Of a stretch of DNA of 64,000 nucleotides, positions 12,518 to 23,320 are shown piece by piece. The stretch is from Parasponia andersonii (taxonomy: Eukaryota; Streptophyta; Magnoliopsida; Rosales; Cannabaceae). Position 1 is the stretch's first letter, and each line of letters opens with the position of its first letter. Below the pieces are notes generated by a model that did not search any database, had not been told where the DNA came from, and saw only the letters and a list, made by a program, of their open reading frames with translations. The DNA lies in contig JXTB01000321.1 of assembly GCA_002914805.1 (NCBI GenBank), positions 111,999-175,998 on the forward strand, read 5' to 3'. Both the position numbers and the translations under genes were made by a program.

Positions 12518-13560
12518 ATGGCGAACCCAAATAATTTTCAAAACTTATCATATGAGGGGTATTCAACTGCTAGACCACTATTTTTTAAGGGAACCGATTC
12601 TAATTATTGGAAAAATAGGATACTTACATATCTACAATCTTTAGATTTTGATTTATAGCATATTGTTACTAAAAGTCTATTTGGTTTTAAGAAAAATGTT
12701 GGTGATAAATTTGTTGATAAAGAAATTGGTGAATATGATGCAAATGATAAAATTGCTTTTTCAAAGAACGGTAGAACTATGTATATTTTGATTTGTGGTA
12801 TGGATAGAGATATATTCAATAATGTGGAATATGCTTGAAGTGTCATATCAAGGCACAAATTCTATTAAAGAGATGAAAATAAATATTCTTACTTGCCAAT
12901 ATTATTCAATATGCATAAAGATGAGACTATTGCTCAAATATTCACTATATTTACTATTATTATTAACTCTCTTAATGCTCTTAAAAAATCATTCTCTAAT
13001 ATAGATTTGGTGAACAAAGTGCTTAAGAGTCTTTCTAGAGCATATAGAAGTAAAATAATGGCAATTCAAGAAGCAAAGGATCTCACTAAGCTTTCTCTAA
13101 AAGAACTCATAGGTTACTCATGACACATGAGATTTTTATGAAAGAAAGTAGTGAAGAAGTTCAAAATCACAACATGTGTTTCATGATAATTGAAGATGAG
13201 GTAAAATCACTTGACCCCAATGATGAGTTTCTTAATGATAGTGATACTAGTAGTGATTTTGATAATAAAAATAATGAAAAAGAGTTATCATATAGTGAAC
13301 TTCTTTATGATTTTAATGAATTTCATAATAACTATAAATTGTTTGTTTTGAAAAATAGTGCCCTCAAGAAGAAATTATTTCTTTTATCGAAAGAATTTGA
13401 GAATTTTTCAAAAGAAAATGAAATTATTTTTGACTTATTATATATGTGCACCTTGAAAAATAAAAATGTTTCCATAAAAGAAAAAGTTTTAGATTTAACT
13501 AATATTATCCACAAATTTACAAATGGAAAGAAGAATTTTGATTTAACGCTTAGTGGATAA
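12518..13560 (+). pseudogene. Copia gag relic (UBN2-type)
   Basis: The ATG at 12518 opens MANPNNFQNLSYEGYS, typical of copia gag, and after an in-frame stop near 12656 the frame continues with gag-like sequence. A second frame (12893-13123) includes KSLSRAYRSKIMAIQEAKDL and LKELIGYS, the conserved heart of the UBN2 gag domain. The last frame (13120-13560) starts MTHEIFM and is acidic and Lys-rich. Stops and frameshifts make it non-functional. Confidence 0.75.
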
Positions 13561-13774
13561 AGATGTGTTTTTGACAAAGGAGGCGTAGGATATAAACCAA
13601 TTATAAAATAAAAATATCTTAAATTTTTTTTGTGAAAGTAACATCTAATAGTAACTCAAAATATGTATATACTTACTGCAACCAAGATGAACATATAAGT
13701 TTTTCTTGCTTTATTAAGAAAAATACATATTTTGGTGTCAAATAAGAATGGGTACCAAAAAATTCAAAGACTAA

Positions 13775-14424
13775 TGTTACGCCCTGCTCATTTGGCTTCC
13801 AAAAATCTAAATGTTGTCGCTTATGACTCTAAGGTCCTCTATATATATACTGCTCATCCAAGAGAATTGAGCAAGACTCTAGAATGCGGTGAAAACTTCT
13901 AGAAGATCAAGAGAGGTCTTGGCCATGCTAGAAGACTCTAGATGGTGCTACTAAGTCCTAAAAGGTCTAGACAAGGCCGGATAGTGCTAGATGGGTTGGA
14001 TGGTCCTAGAAGCTCCTGACTTGGAAGAGCCAAGTTAGTGGGTGAACCTCTAAGAAGGATCTAGACCATATTTATTCTAGAATTCTCTATGTAAATATCT
14101 TTGTAGAAATTATAACTTTAGTTAGAAATAATCTAGACCCTTTATAAGATCAGGCCACTTGGCACGATCTTAACCCTTGGTTGGTTTAGGATTTGCCTAT
14201 ATAAAGGACCCCTTGGATTCATTTGTACACAGGTCCCATTTGTGAGAGTTCTAAACATTCTAAGAGTAATACAAATCTTTCATTCACTTAAACTCTCTCA
14301 TCCTTACCATTTTGTCTCAAAAGCTTACTCTAAGTCCCTTTATTGAGTGTTAGTAGGCTGAGTTAGTGTGACGGACTATACTAAATACCGCATGATTATC
14401 TAGTTTAAGGTTAGAGTCGTGACA
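13775..14424 (+). repeat. 5' LTR of the nested chromovirus
   Basis: Begins TGTTACGCCC and ends GTCGTGACA. It is very similar to 16880-17536 and clearly related to 59893-60548 on the other strand. It contains a TATATAAAGGACC promoter-like motif near 14198, about 225 bases before its end. Confidence 0.9.
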
Positions 14425-14427
14425 ACA

Positions 14428-14438
14428 TGGTATCAGAG
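14428..14438 (+). other. Primer binding site, nested chromovirus
   Basis: TGGTATCAGAG lies three bases after the LTR end and is complementary to the 3' end of initiator tRNA-Met. Confidence 0.8.
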
Positions 14439-14480
14439 AGCTTTGGTTGCTCGTTATAGCTTAGTGGTTCCATTATCTAA

Positions 14481-15500
14481 ATGAAGAATATGGTTGCAAC
14501 TCCTAACCCCGTCGAAGTTGGTGCTTCTGAACGTGGGTGTGATGAAGGAAAGAAGGGTGCTACCTGCGGCAAGTCGAGGGATGTGGTGACTAGTTTGGAG
14601 GCTAGAGTATCCCGACTAGAGTCCAACTAGGACATGTTGGGCGAGCGTGTAGACGATCTTGATGGCCGTTGTGACGGTTTGGAGACCGAGGATGCGGAGA
14701 TCCACAGCGGCATCAAAGATACGCTTGGTGAGCTAGAGGCTGACTTAAGGCGCGAGATCGAGTCTCTTTATTCAGAGATTGCCAAGGTACGAGATCTCTT
14801 CCAAAGAGAACTCAGTAATGTTTTACTTAGAGTAGATGAGATGGGTGGTGATCTTGCTTTGTGCAAGCGGGTGGTGGCCATGGAGGTGACCACCACAACA
14901 ACCATTGATGCAAGGAAGGTTGAGGTACCTAAACCAAAGTCCTTCAATGGTACTCGCAATGCTAGGGAAGTTGAGAACTTCCTATGGGGACTTGAACAAT
15001 ACTTTGAGGCCACCAGTGTGACGGATGATACTGGTAAAATTCGTTATGCTACCTTGTATCTAACTGATACAGCCATGCTATGGTAGAGGCGGAGACACGG
15101 GGAGATGCAACAAGGGGTGTGCATTATAGCCACTTTTAATGACTTCAAAAGAGAGCTAAAAAGGCAATTCTACCCCGAGAATGCCGAAGAGGAGGTGAGA
15201 GGCCGTCTTTGCCGCCTCAAACAGTCTGGTAGCATTAGAGACTATGTGAAAGAGTTTACCACACTCTTGCTTGAAGTCCCTGACACTTCAGATAAAGATG
15301 TCATATTCTTGTTCATGGATAGTCTTCAGAACTGGGCCAAGTTAGAGCTCAAGCGTCGTGGCATCTAGGACTTGACTGATGCTATTGTAGTAGCCGAGAG
15401 CCTTATTGATTACTCTACCAATAAGGACCCTTCTAAGGCCAAAGACAAGAAGGGTGGTGGAGCAAAGAATAGGGAAGAGCAAACAAAAGGGGGAAAATAG
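14481..15500 (+). pseudogene. Chromovirus gag relic
   Basis: Reading from the ATG at 14481, one frame runs through the gag region with in-frame stops near 14628, 15084, 15366 and 15498. Pieces include a predicted coiled coil (14634-14900) and the retrotransposon gag signature around 14950-15330, with YPENAEEEVRGRLCRLKQSG and IRDYVKEFTTLLLEV. It would form the virus-like particle if intact; the stops make it inactive. Confidence 0.8.
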
Positions 15501-15559
15501 AATAAAGATAGTTCCTCCTACAGGCACAAAGACAAAGACAAAGAGAAGGAAGACCGTGA

Positions 15560-16030
15560 CTTCTCCAATGCTTCCTTTGTGATGGGCCACAATGGGCACA
15601 TGAGTGTCCTAAGAAGAAAGCTCTCAATGCCTTAATTGCCTCTGAGCCAAGCCAAAAAAGAGGTGATAGAGCAGATGGTGGTGCATGTGTTGGTTCCTTG
15701 CAACTCCTAAATGCCTTGCGATCGGCCCCTAAGTCACAAGCTAAGATCCTACTTTTTGTGGATGCAATAATCAATGGCAAAGCCACTAAAGCCTTGGTTG
15801 ACACGAGTGCATCCCACAACTTTATCTTTGTTGAGGAAGCTAGGTGGTTGGGCTTAACGGTGTCCAATAGAGGAGGCTCCCTCAAGGCAGTGAACTCAGC
15901 AGCACGGCCCAGCCATGGGGTTGCTCATAATGTTAAGGCTAGCCTAGGTACATAGGCTGGCCAAGTCGACTTATCAGTGGTGCCAATGGATGATTTCGCA
16001 GTGATGCTTGATTTGGAATTTCCTGATGCA
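15560..16030 (+). pseudogene. Chromovirus zinc knuckle and aspartic protease relic
   Basis: A degenerate CCHC knuckle (FLCDGPQWAHECPKKK, near 15570) leads into a retropepsin-like domain. The active-site triad is altered: KALVDTSASHNFI has DTS where DTG is expected (about 15790-15830). The frame carries a stop near 15953. The protease ends at about 16030 and is joined abruptly to sequence in the opposite sense. Confidence 0.75.
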
Positions 16031-16235
16031 GTTGTATTCAAGCTTATAATCGAACTCTGCTAAGAAGTCTTGCCACCGAGCTTGCTTGGGACTCAACTTT
16101 TTCTGAGTTTGAAATTAGCTTGTGGCTATGTTTTCGGTCATGATCGTGAAGTAAGTACCCAACAAGTAGTGTCGCCATACCCTTAAGCAATGGATAACAG
16201 CAGTCATCTCTTTTTCTTGCACTGCATCTACTTGA
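16030..16235 (-). other. Inverted RNase H-region fragment inside the chromovirus
   Basis: The plus strand here matches the plus strand of 62110-62290, for example CTGCTAAGAAGTCTTGCCAC and TCAACTTTTTCTGAGTTTG. The surrounding parts of this element match the minus strand of 59893-64000. Relative to its own gag and integrase, this ~200-bp piece of the RNase H region is therefore reversed. It fills the place of the deleted RT, RNase H and integrase core. Confidence 0.8.
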
Positions 16236-16830
16236 ACTATGACTCCACATGCCTTAGCGACAAGTTACGGTGGGAAGAGTCCTGCAGCCTTCAAGTTTGC
16301 TAAGGCATGGCATGAACAAGCAGAGTTGGCTAGGGCCTACTTGAACAAAGCTTCTAAAAGAATGAAAAAGTTGGCCGGCAAAAAGAAGAGGCACGTTGAG
16401 TACCAAGAAGGGGATTTAGTCCTTGTCAAGTTACTGCCCCAACAGTTCAAAACCTTAAGGAAGGTGCATAAAGGGTTGGTGCGCAAATACAAGGGTCCAT
16501 TTCTAGTACTCAAGCGTGTAGGTAAGGTCTCTTATAAGCTTCAACTCCTTGCCAAGTTAAAGATTTTCCCTGTTTTCCATGTTAGCATGCTAAAACCCTA
16601 CCATGGAGATAAAGGAGATTCTTCAAGGGACGAATCCAAAAGGGCTCCTACTACAGTAGTAACATCTTTTGATAAAGAGGTGGAGTGCATTTTGGCTGAT
16701 TGCTTGATCCGCCGACGTGGTGTTCCTAATTATCGGGAATACTTAGTGAAATGAAAGAATTTGCCCAAGGTCGAGGCTAGCTGGGAGCATAAAGATGCCT
16801 TGTGGCAATTCAAAAATCATATCGAGTGGT
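16236..16830 (+). pseudogene. Integrase C terminus and chromodomain of the chromovirus
   Basis: The frame 16239-16754 continues an integrase from the THALATSYGGKSP-type region through HVEYQEGDLVLVKL and PVFHVSMLKPYHGD. It ends with a chromodomain start (CILADCLIRRRGVPNYREYL) that continues past a TGA at 16752 to about 16830 (ASWEHKDALWQF). Chromodomains target new insertions to heterochromatin. The catalytic DDE core is absent and the first methionine is only an artefact of the rearrangement. Confidence 0.85.
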
Positions 16831-16866
16831 TCAAAGTCGATGGCACGACGGGGACGTCACGAACTT

Positions 16867-16879
16867 AAGTGGGGGAGGG
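16867..16879 (+). other. Polypurine tract, nested chromovirus
   Basis: AAGTGGGGGAGGG directly precedes the 3' LTR and would prime plus-strand DNA synthesis. Confidence 0.75.
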
Positions 16880-17536
16880 TGTTACACCCCACTCATTTGG
16901 CTCCCAAAAATCCAAATGTTGTCGCTCATGGCTCTAAAGTCCTCTATATATATACTACTCACCCAAGAGAATTGAGAAAGACCCTAGAATGTGGTGAAAA
17001 CTTCTAAAACAATTAAGAGAGGTCTTGGCTATGCTAGAAGACTCTAGATGGCACTACTAAGTCCTAGAAGGCTCTAGACAAGGCCGGATGGTGTTAGATG
17101 GGTTGGATGGTCCTAGAAGCTCCTAAAATGACTTAGAAGAGCCAAGATGGTGGGTGAATCTCTAAAAAAGATCTATACCATGTTTGTTCTAGAATTCTCT
17201 ATGTAAATATCTTTGTAGATATTATAACTTTAGTTGGGAATAATCTAGACCCTTTGTAAGATCATGCCACTTGGCACGATCGTAACTCTTAGTTGGTTTA
17301 GGCTTTGCCTATATAAAGGACCCCTTGGATTCATTTGTACACAAGTCCCATTTGTGAGAGTTCTAAGTATTCTAAGAGTAATACAAAGTTTTCATTCACT
17401 TAAACTCTCTCATTCTTACCACTTTGTCTCAAAAGCTTACTCTAAGTCCCTTTCTTGAGTGTTGGTAGGCTGACTTAGTGCGACGGACTATACTAAGTGC
17501 CGCAGGATTGTCTAGTTTAAGGTTAGGGTCGTGACA
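16880..17536 (+). repeat. 3' LTR of the nested chromovirus
   Basis: Begins TGTTACACCCC and ends GTCGTGACA. It aligns end to end with 13775-14424. Visible differences are fewer per length than between the LTRs of the surrounding copia element, in line with the nesting order. Confidence 0.9.
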
Positions 17537-17544
17537 CTAAGCTC

Positions 17545-18560
17545 CAAAGACCCAAAGTTATGTGAGTATCAAAAATCCATATTTGAATCTTTATTATAAG
17601 TACAAGCAAGAAAATGGTTGCTCTAAGTACTTGATCGAATGACTTCGCTAAGCTCTAAAGTTTCATAAAGAAATGATGGTCGATATTTAATTTTTAGAGA
17701 TAATGCTAAAAGCAAGATCATTGGCATAAGTAATATCGGTAACAATTCTTTATTTATATTTGAGAATGTCTTGCTAGAAATATTACATGCTTAATTTTTA
17801 TCAATTATGTGATAAAGTTAGTAAGTTTTTCTTTTACATTTCAAAAGCTCAATTTGAAAATCTAAACAAATGAGATTATATCTTTAAATAATTTTTTTTG
17901 AAAAAGTTTTCAAGTCAAGATATGTAAACAAATGAGATTATATCTTTAAATAATTTTTTTTAAAAAAAGTTTTTAAGTCAAGATATGTTTCTTTTCTTTA
18001 AAAGAAAATATTTATTAATCATGGCATAGAAAACTTGAACATACTAGTATGCGTACAGTTTCAAAATCTTTTACTAAAAGAATCTTGTTATAGTTTATCA
18101 AGTCTAATTTTTTGAAATAATAAGATTTGTAACGCATGTTACTTTGGAAAGTAAATCAATTTTTTATGCTCTTGAGGTACTTAATTTTTTTTTAAAGAAA
18201 AGGAGCTTTACATGATTTTCTTTATTAATTTTGAAATGACTATGTTGAATGCAAAAGTTTTACTAAAATATTTTTATGCCAAAGTTATCAACATTATTTA
18301 TTATGTTTTAAAATACTATCATGAGTTTCGAAATGATCAAAAACTCAATATTGGTTATTTTAGAGTTTTTGGATGCAAATAATTTTTCTTTTTTTTAAAA
18401 AAAAAATAACTTGAAAATATTGATTTAAAATCCAATACTGGAACTTTTTTTAGTTTCTCTACTACTAGTAATGCATAAAGATAGTTTTTCAATAAAAGAA
18501 CCAAGTAGTAGATGAATCTATGCATGTGATATTTGATGAGACTAATGACTCCTCTAAAGA
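17545..18560 (+). pseudogene. Copia GAG-pre-integrase and integrase relic
   Basis: Translating across frames recovers copia landmarks: RDNAKSKIIGISNIGNNSL near 17690-17755, WHRKLEHTSMRTV near 18020-18065, and an integrase C-terminal block with LNIGYFRVFGCK near 18337-18380, then SFSIKEPSSR and a DETNDSS stretch up to about 18560. Stops and shifts occur every few codons. This is the continuation of the outer copia element after the chromovirus. The integrase core and RT are not recognisable. Confidence 0.65.
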
Positions 18561-20152
18561 AAAAATATAGATGATATTATTGTAGGTATAGTATATGATT
18601 GGAGCTTAAAAACAAATAAAAAATGATGATTAAGTCCAATCTCTTAAAAGATGAAGAGCTTTTGGAACGATGATATGCATGATTTTATTTGAATTATTTA
18701 TGAGTCTAATTGATAGATAAATTGTTTGCACAATGTATATTGCTTAAACTCTTATTTTTGTGTAAATCATTAATAGTTATTCATGACAAATCCTGAATAC
18801 ATTAATTGAATAATTTTATTTCTTTTGAGGATATATATTTTATGTGTGTATATATATATATATAAATAAATGTATGGAAGTTGATTTTAGAACTAAAATG
18901 TCATTGTTTGAATTCAATGATTATATTTTGCAACTTTGTTATTCTGAATATTTGTGTATGATTATTCATCCAATAACATAATATAAGTAAATCTTTCGAT
19001 GAATATCATATTTTGATTTTTTTTTTTTACTTTCAAGATTTGAATTGACATTCTTTAAGCATCAACAATAGTTAAATTCTATGTTAAGAGTTAATGATTA
19101 AATTAATTATTGTCTTAAATATTTCTTTTAGTTTGAATGCCTTATGCTTATGATTCTACTTTTTGGCATTAATATCTCATATATATGAATGATCTTTGTC
19201 TAATTTGATTATTTATCTTTTGATCATAATTCATATATTGAGGGGGAGCATATTTATAATTTACTTATACTAAATTCGTCATTATAATTTTCCATAAATT
19301 GTGATATACTCTCTATAGTTCGATGAAAATGAAGAAAAAGAAATTATTTTACTATTGTGCTTTAATGATTGGAATTTTTCCTATGCTTTACAATTGATTA
19401 TATTTTGAGAAATATGCTTTCAACAAGTGAAAATTATGTTAGATATTTAATAATCTTGATTTGATACAACTTCCCTATTTTGAATATGCTACTATATAGT
19501 TGTTATACTTATTATCAATAGAGGAAGTTTTGCCAAAAATAAAAAGAATGCTCTTATTTTCACTTTAGCATCATATTGTTATTCAATTTTATGTTTGATA
19601 TTGTAATTCTTATTTCGAAGATTGTTCAATCCTAGGTTCCTCTACATTTCCTTATTGCATAACTTGACAAGTTATTTTTTATATCGGAAAAAATTATTTG
19701 TGTATTATTTTTTCATATAATTTTGTCATGATTTCAAATGAGAAGAGAAGTATACTAAATTAATGTAAGGAGAATCTTATTTCAGAGAGATAGATTAGTT
19801 TTTACGAGACATCTAGTTTGAAAATGATATTTTTATCTTTTTAATAATGTTAAAAAGGGGAGAAAAATGATGATTTATGAATACACAGAGAAAAAAATTT
19901 ATCAGAGAAAAATATTTATTCTTAAGTATGCATATTTTAAAAGGGAGAAATTTGCTTAACATATATTTTCTCATAATATGCTTATGATGCTAAATTAAGT
20001 TAAAAAAGGGAAGTAAGTCCTTTTACTTTCTCAAGTATATTTTGAGATGGAATTTTTACTATAGTAAGAATTAAGGTAAACTTGTCAAATTTCATATTTT
20101 CATATCCTTATTGTATATTTTTTTATTTCATAAATCAATGTTTGTCATCATC
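18561..20152 (+). other. Degenerate 3' internal region of the copia element, no gene
   Basis: Very AT-rich sequence without ORFs or a recognisable RT or RNase H. It ends with the TCATCATCAAAAGGGGGAGA arrangement typical of the region just before a copia 3' LTR. Confidence 0.55.
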
Positions 20153-20165
20153 AAAAGGGGGAGAT
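20153..20165 (+). other. Polypurine tract, copia element
   Basis: AAAAGGGGGAGAT lies immediately before the 3' LTR. Confidence 0.75.
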
Positions 20166-21658
20166 TATTGAGAAAGTAGGATTTTAATCTTACACACTCT
20201 TATTTTGAAGATAACAAATATTTGATTTAGTACAAATAATTTAATTTGAGTGTGTAGTAAAATGGTTTTAAAATACTAGCTCAAGTTAATCAAGGAATCA
20301 AGCTTGAAAATGGATGCATATTGGACGTATTAAAATTAAGCTTAAAGACAAAAAATCAAGATATAAGACTGTGCTTAGATATGGTATATTTTATACTTAG
20401 TCTTGTATTTGATTTAGTTTATTACATATAGATTCTCTTTGCATTGGCTCATACTTTCAAAAGAATTTTTAAAAACTTTCAAAAGAATTTTCATACTATC
20501 TTAAGTTAAAATAGTTATTTTATTTTAGAAGTTTGAAAATAAATATCATTTTTAATCTAGCCAAAATATCCTCAAAAAATTCCTTTTTAATATCAAAATT
20601 ATTTTGAAAAAGAAAGTTTTAAAAATGACCAAAGTTTGGATCAAAGAAACCATTTATTGGTTTCTAACTTATTTTGGTTGACCAGGGTTAGTTGACCAAA
20701 ACAACAACCAAAAATTACCATTGGAGCTGAATTGGAGTATCAGATTCCAACAGCTAGTTTTGTGGTCAACCAAAATTATTTCGTGTCGACCAAAATTCTG
20801 ACAACATTTTTCCAACAGTTGAAAATAGCTAGTTTCTGAAGATGCCTTTAAATAGAGCCATATTTGATAACTTAGAATAAGAGAATATGAATTTATATTA
20901 ATACCCAATCAGTTTCTAAGTGCAAAAGAGCTCTTTATTCAATTTTAATTTTCAAATCATATTGAGTCAATCTTAGAGCATTCATTGTGCATTGTACTCA
21001 AATCTCTTAAGCCAAAATTATATTCATTACTTTTTAGAGAAGAGTTCTTGAGTATGTTCATTCTTTTATTGAAAAACTATTTGAGTTGAGGTGAGGTTGA
21101 CACCAGAGTCATAAACAATCCGATGTAGATAAGATTGCCACTAGAGTCTAAACAATCTATATATGGTAAGATTGGCACTATTGTCTAAACAATCTGTATA
21201 AGTGAGGTTGTCATCAGAGTCAAAACAATCCGAGATTAGGCATGATAGAGCCAGAGTCAAGACTATTATAAAGGCTAGAGTGTGCCTAAGAAGAATTTAC
21301 TCTATTAATACAAGGGTCGGTCAAGCTTATAATCTTGATCTGATAGTGGATAGCTCGAAGCAAGTTGCCGAGGGCTGGAGATGTAGGCAAACCGTCATAT
21401 TTGTCGAATCTCGTAAATACCGAGTTTATATTTTCTCTATCCTTACACTATTTATTTTAAAGTAAACTATTAGTTGTGTGTTTGATAATTATTGTGCTTA
21501 ATTGACTTGGTATTATTGTTATATTTTTAGTATTATTGTTTATTTAGTCTAAAAGTTTCAAAATAGTAATATGTGGTCTCACATAATTGAAAAAGTTTCT
21601 AACAAAATTTTAAAACCTAATTCACCCCCTCTCTTAAATGGTCTATTTTAGGCTAACA
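20166..21658 (+). repeat. 3' LTR of the copia element
   Basis: Begins TATTGAGAAAG (TG mutated to TA) and ends GGCTAACA. It aligns to 11049-12467 but is about 75 bp longer because of small insertions. Confidence 0.85.
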
Positions 21659-22552
21659 TTTACCTCATCATACGTCTTCAAACAACCCATGTACTTTTCA
21701 ATTTATACATATTTGACCAAGATTTATGGAGAGGTAATTTAGAATATGGCTATGTATCTTTCTACATTTTAACAAAAAAAAAAAAGGAAGAAAAATGAAA
21801 GAAGAAGAAAACTTAAAAATTATGTAGAATTCACTTGACAAAGTGAAAAATGATAACGACTTTACATTTTAACAAAATTGCAAAGCTAACCGCTATCCTT
21901 GCTGGAAGATACCCTTTCTTAGCCTTGCCATTGGTTTTTTTTTTTTTTTTTCAAATTTATTATTTGTTGGAATAAGTAAGTAATTTTCTACTACTGCACA
22001 AATCATGTTGTAAATAGTTTTTGAATCAAATTGTACTATCATATGAAGTAGCAAGGACAATCACATACGTATGATGTGATTTTTTAATTAAATTGTATTA
22101 TTATTATTATTATTTTGGAAGAAGTATATTATGAAATGTTAAAATAGCTACGAACATGTGAAATTTGTGCAAAATGAAAGACTTCTGGATATTGTTATAA
22201 TAAGAGAGGGGAAAAATGTGACTCAGATAGAGAGAGAGAGAAGGTATTAAGTTAATAAAAAGAGGCACTAAAGCAAAACGAAAATTTTATAATAATGGTA
22301 TTTAAAGACGTGAACTCAGAAAAGGGTAAAAAAAAAAAAAAAACGTATTAAGTAATAAAAGGAGAAATAGTAAACTAATATCCAAGTGTGCACAAATAAA
22401 AAAAATTAAAAAGGAAAGAAAAATATACTTATGACTAATTGGTAACGGAAATAATGATGCAAGAAACAAAGAACGGAGAAGAGTATGAAAATACTTGTTA
22501 AATGTTGTATCATATTTAATTGCCTCAATGCTGATATCTAGTCTATATATAT
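21659..22552. other. Intergenic, no gene seen
   Basis: AT-rich sequence with homopolymer runs, an ATT-repeat at about 22098-22112 and a (GA)n run near 22230. No ORF or transposon terminus was recognised. Confidence 0.55.
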
Positions 22553-22767
22553 GGGTACCGATCTAATATGTAAATTTTTTTTTAACCTATGTATAGGTAA
22601 TAATTTAGCTAATAAAAATTTAGCATGTATATTTTTTTATTATAAAAAGTAAGAGAGAGAAAGAGCATTAATGATGCATGTCTTTTTATACACTTCATTA
22701 TAGTCACACCTAATGGTGATCCAACGGTTAAAAAAAAATATCTACCCATAAGTAAAAAAAAAAAACC
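22553..22767. mobile_element. MITE, first of a side-by-side pair
   Basis: About 215 bp starting GGGTACCGATCTAATATG and ending in AACC, flanked by TA-repeat DNA. Its interior (TTTAGCATG, ACTTCATTATAGTCA, GGTGATC) closely matches the next element at 22797. Its right terminal repeat is more eroded than that of its neighbour. Confidence 0.65.
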
Positions 22768-22796
22768 TATATATATATATATATATCTATATATAT

Positions 22797-23003
22797 GGGC
22801 ACCAATCTATTAGGTATTTTTTTTTAACCTAGGTATCAATTTGGCCAATGAAAATTTAGCATGCACATTTTTTTATTGTAAAAAGTAAAAGAGAGAAAGA
22901 ATATTAATAATACAAGTATTTTCATGCACTTCATTATAGTCATTGGATCATCATTAGATGGTGATCTAATGGCTAAAAAAAAATACCTATTAGATTAGCA
23001 ACC
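22797..23003. mobile_element. MITE with ~33-bp terminal inverted repeats, second of a pair
   Basis: The left end GGGCACCAATCTATTAGG is an inverted match of the right end, whose reverse complement reads GGTTGCTAATCTAATAGG; both continue as TATTTTTTTTTA. It is about 207 bp, has no coding capacity and sits in TA-repeat DNA. A TA target (Tc1/mariner type) is likely, but the flanking repeat hides the exact duplication. It lies just downstream of the 3' end of RDR1 copy B. Confidence 0.75.
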
Positions 23004-23034
<31 letters not shown>

Positions 23035-23123
23035 GTTATGTATATTTTATGTACTAACTCACTCAGATGTTGTTAGAAGGTATATAGCAAAAACTTAACA
23101 CACAGTGCCAACAAAACGGAATT

Positions 23124-23129
23124 TTTATT
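23124..23129 (-). terminator. Putative polyadenylation signal of RDR1 copy B
   Basis: AATAAA on the minus strand, about 190 bases past the stop codon, at the position homologous to the signals of copies A and C. Confidence 0.5.
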
Positions 23130-23320
23130 AACAAATAAACATATTCTACGCATCTTCATATCACCACAAACTCAACAACCTATACACACATAATTATACA
23201 ATACAGCTTCCTAATACATATTCTAGTAGTCATATATGACACTTATTTTCTTACAATAACAATCAACTACTTATAAAAAGTTCACTTAGCAAGAGACACA
23301 AAAACTCAGCCCACCAAAAC

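Larger units (their letters stand above)
13775..17536 (+). mobile_element. Nested chromovirus (Ty3/gypsy) with internal deletion and inversion
   Basis: LTRs at 13775-14424 and 16880-17536 bound a 3.76 kb element inside the copia internal region. CTAA flanks both sides (13771-13774 and 17537-17540), compatible with a 4-5 bp target duplication. Order: LTR, tRNA-Met primer site, gag, zinc knuckle and protease, a ~200-bp inverted RNase H fragment, integrase C terminus, chromodomain, polypurine tract, LTR. Reverse transcriptase, most of RNase H and the integrase core are missing, so it could move only with helper proteins. The element at 59893-64000 is the same family and retains the missing region. 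Confidence 0.9.
11049..21658 (+). mobile_element. Degenerate Ty1/copia LTR retrotransposon, interrupted by a nested chromovirus
   Basis: Two direct repeats, 11049-12467 and 20166-21658, are the LTRs. A tRNA-iMet-type primer site follows the first and a polypurine tract precedes the second. Internal relics run plus-strand in the copia order: UBN2-type gag, GAG-pre-integrase, integrase C-terminal part. No reverse transcriptase is recognisable. The internal region is split by a complete nested insertion at 13775-17536. LTR ends are TG...CA-like with one mutated end each (TA at 20166, TA at 12466). No convincing target duplication was seen (ATTAT against TTTAC), which fits an old insertion. Confidence 0.85.

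Noticed and set aside
14198-14212. TATATAAAGGACC as a gene promoter
   Set aside because: It is inside the chromovirus LTR and recurs in the partner LTR, so it is the element's own promoter.
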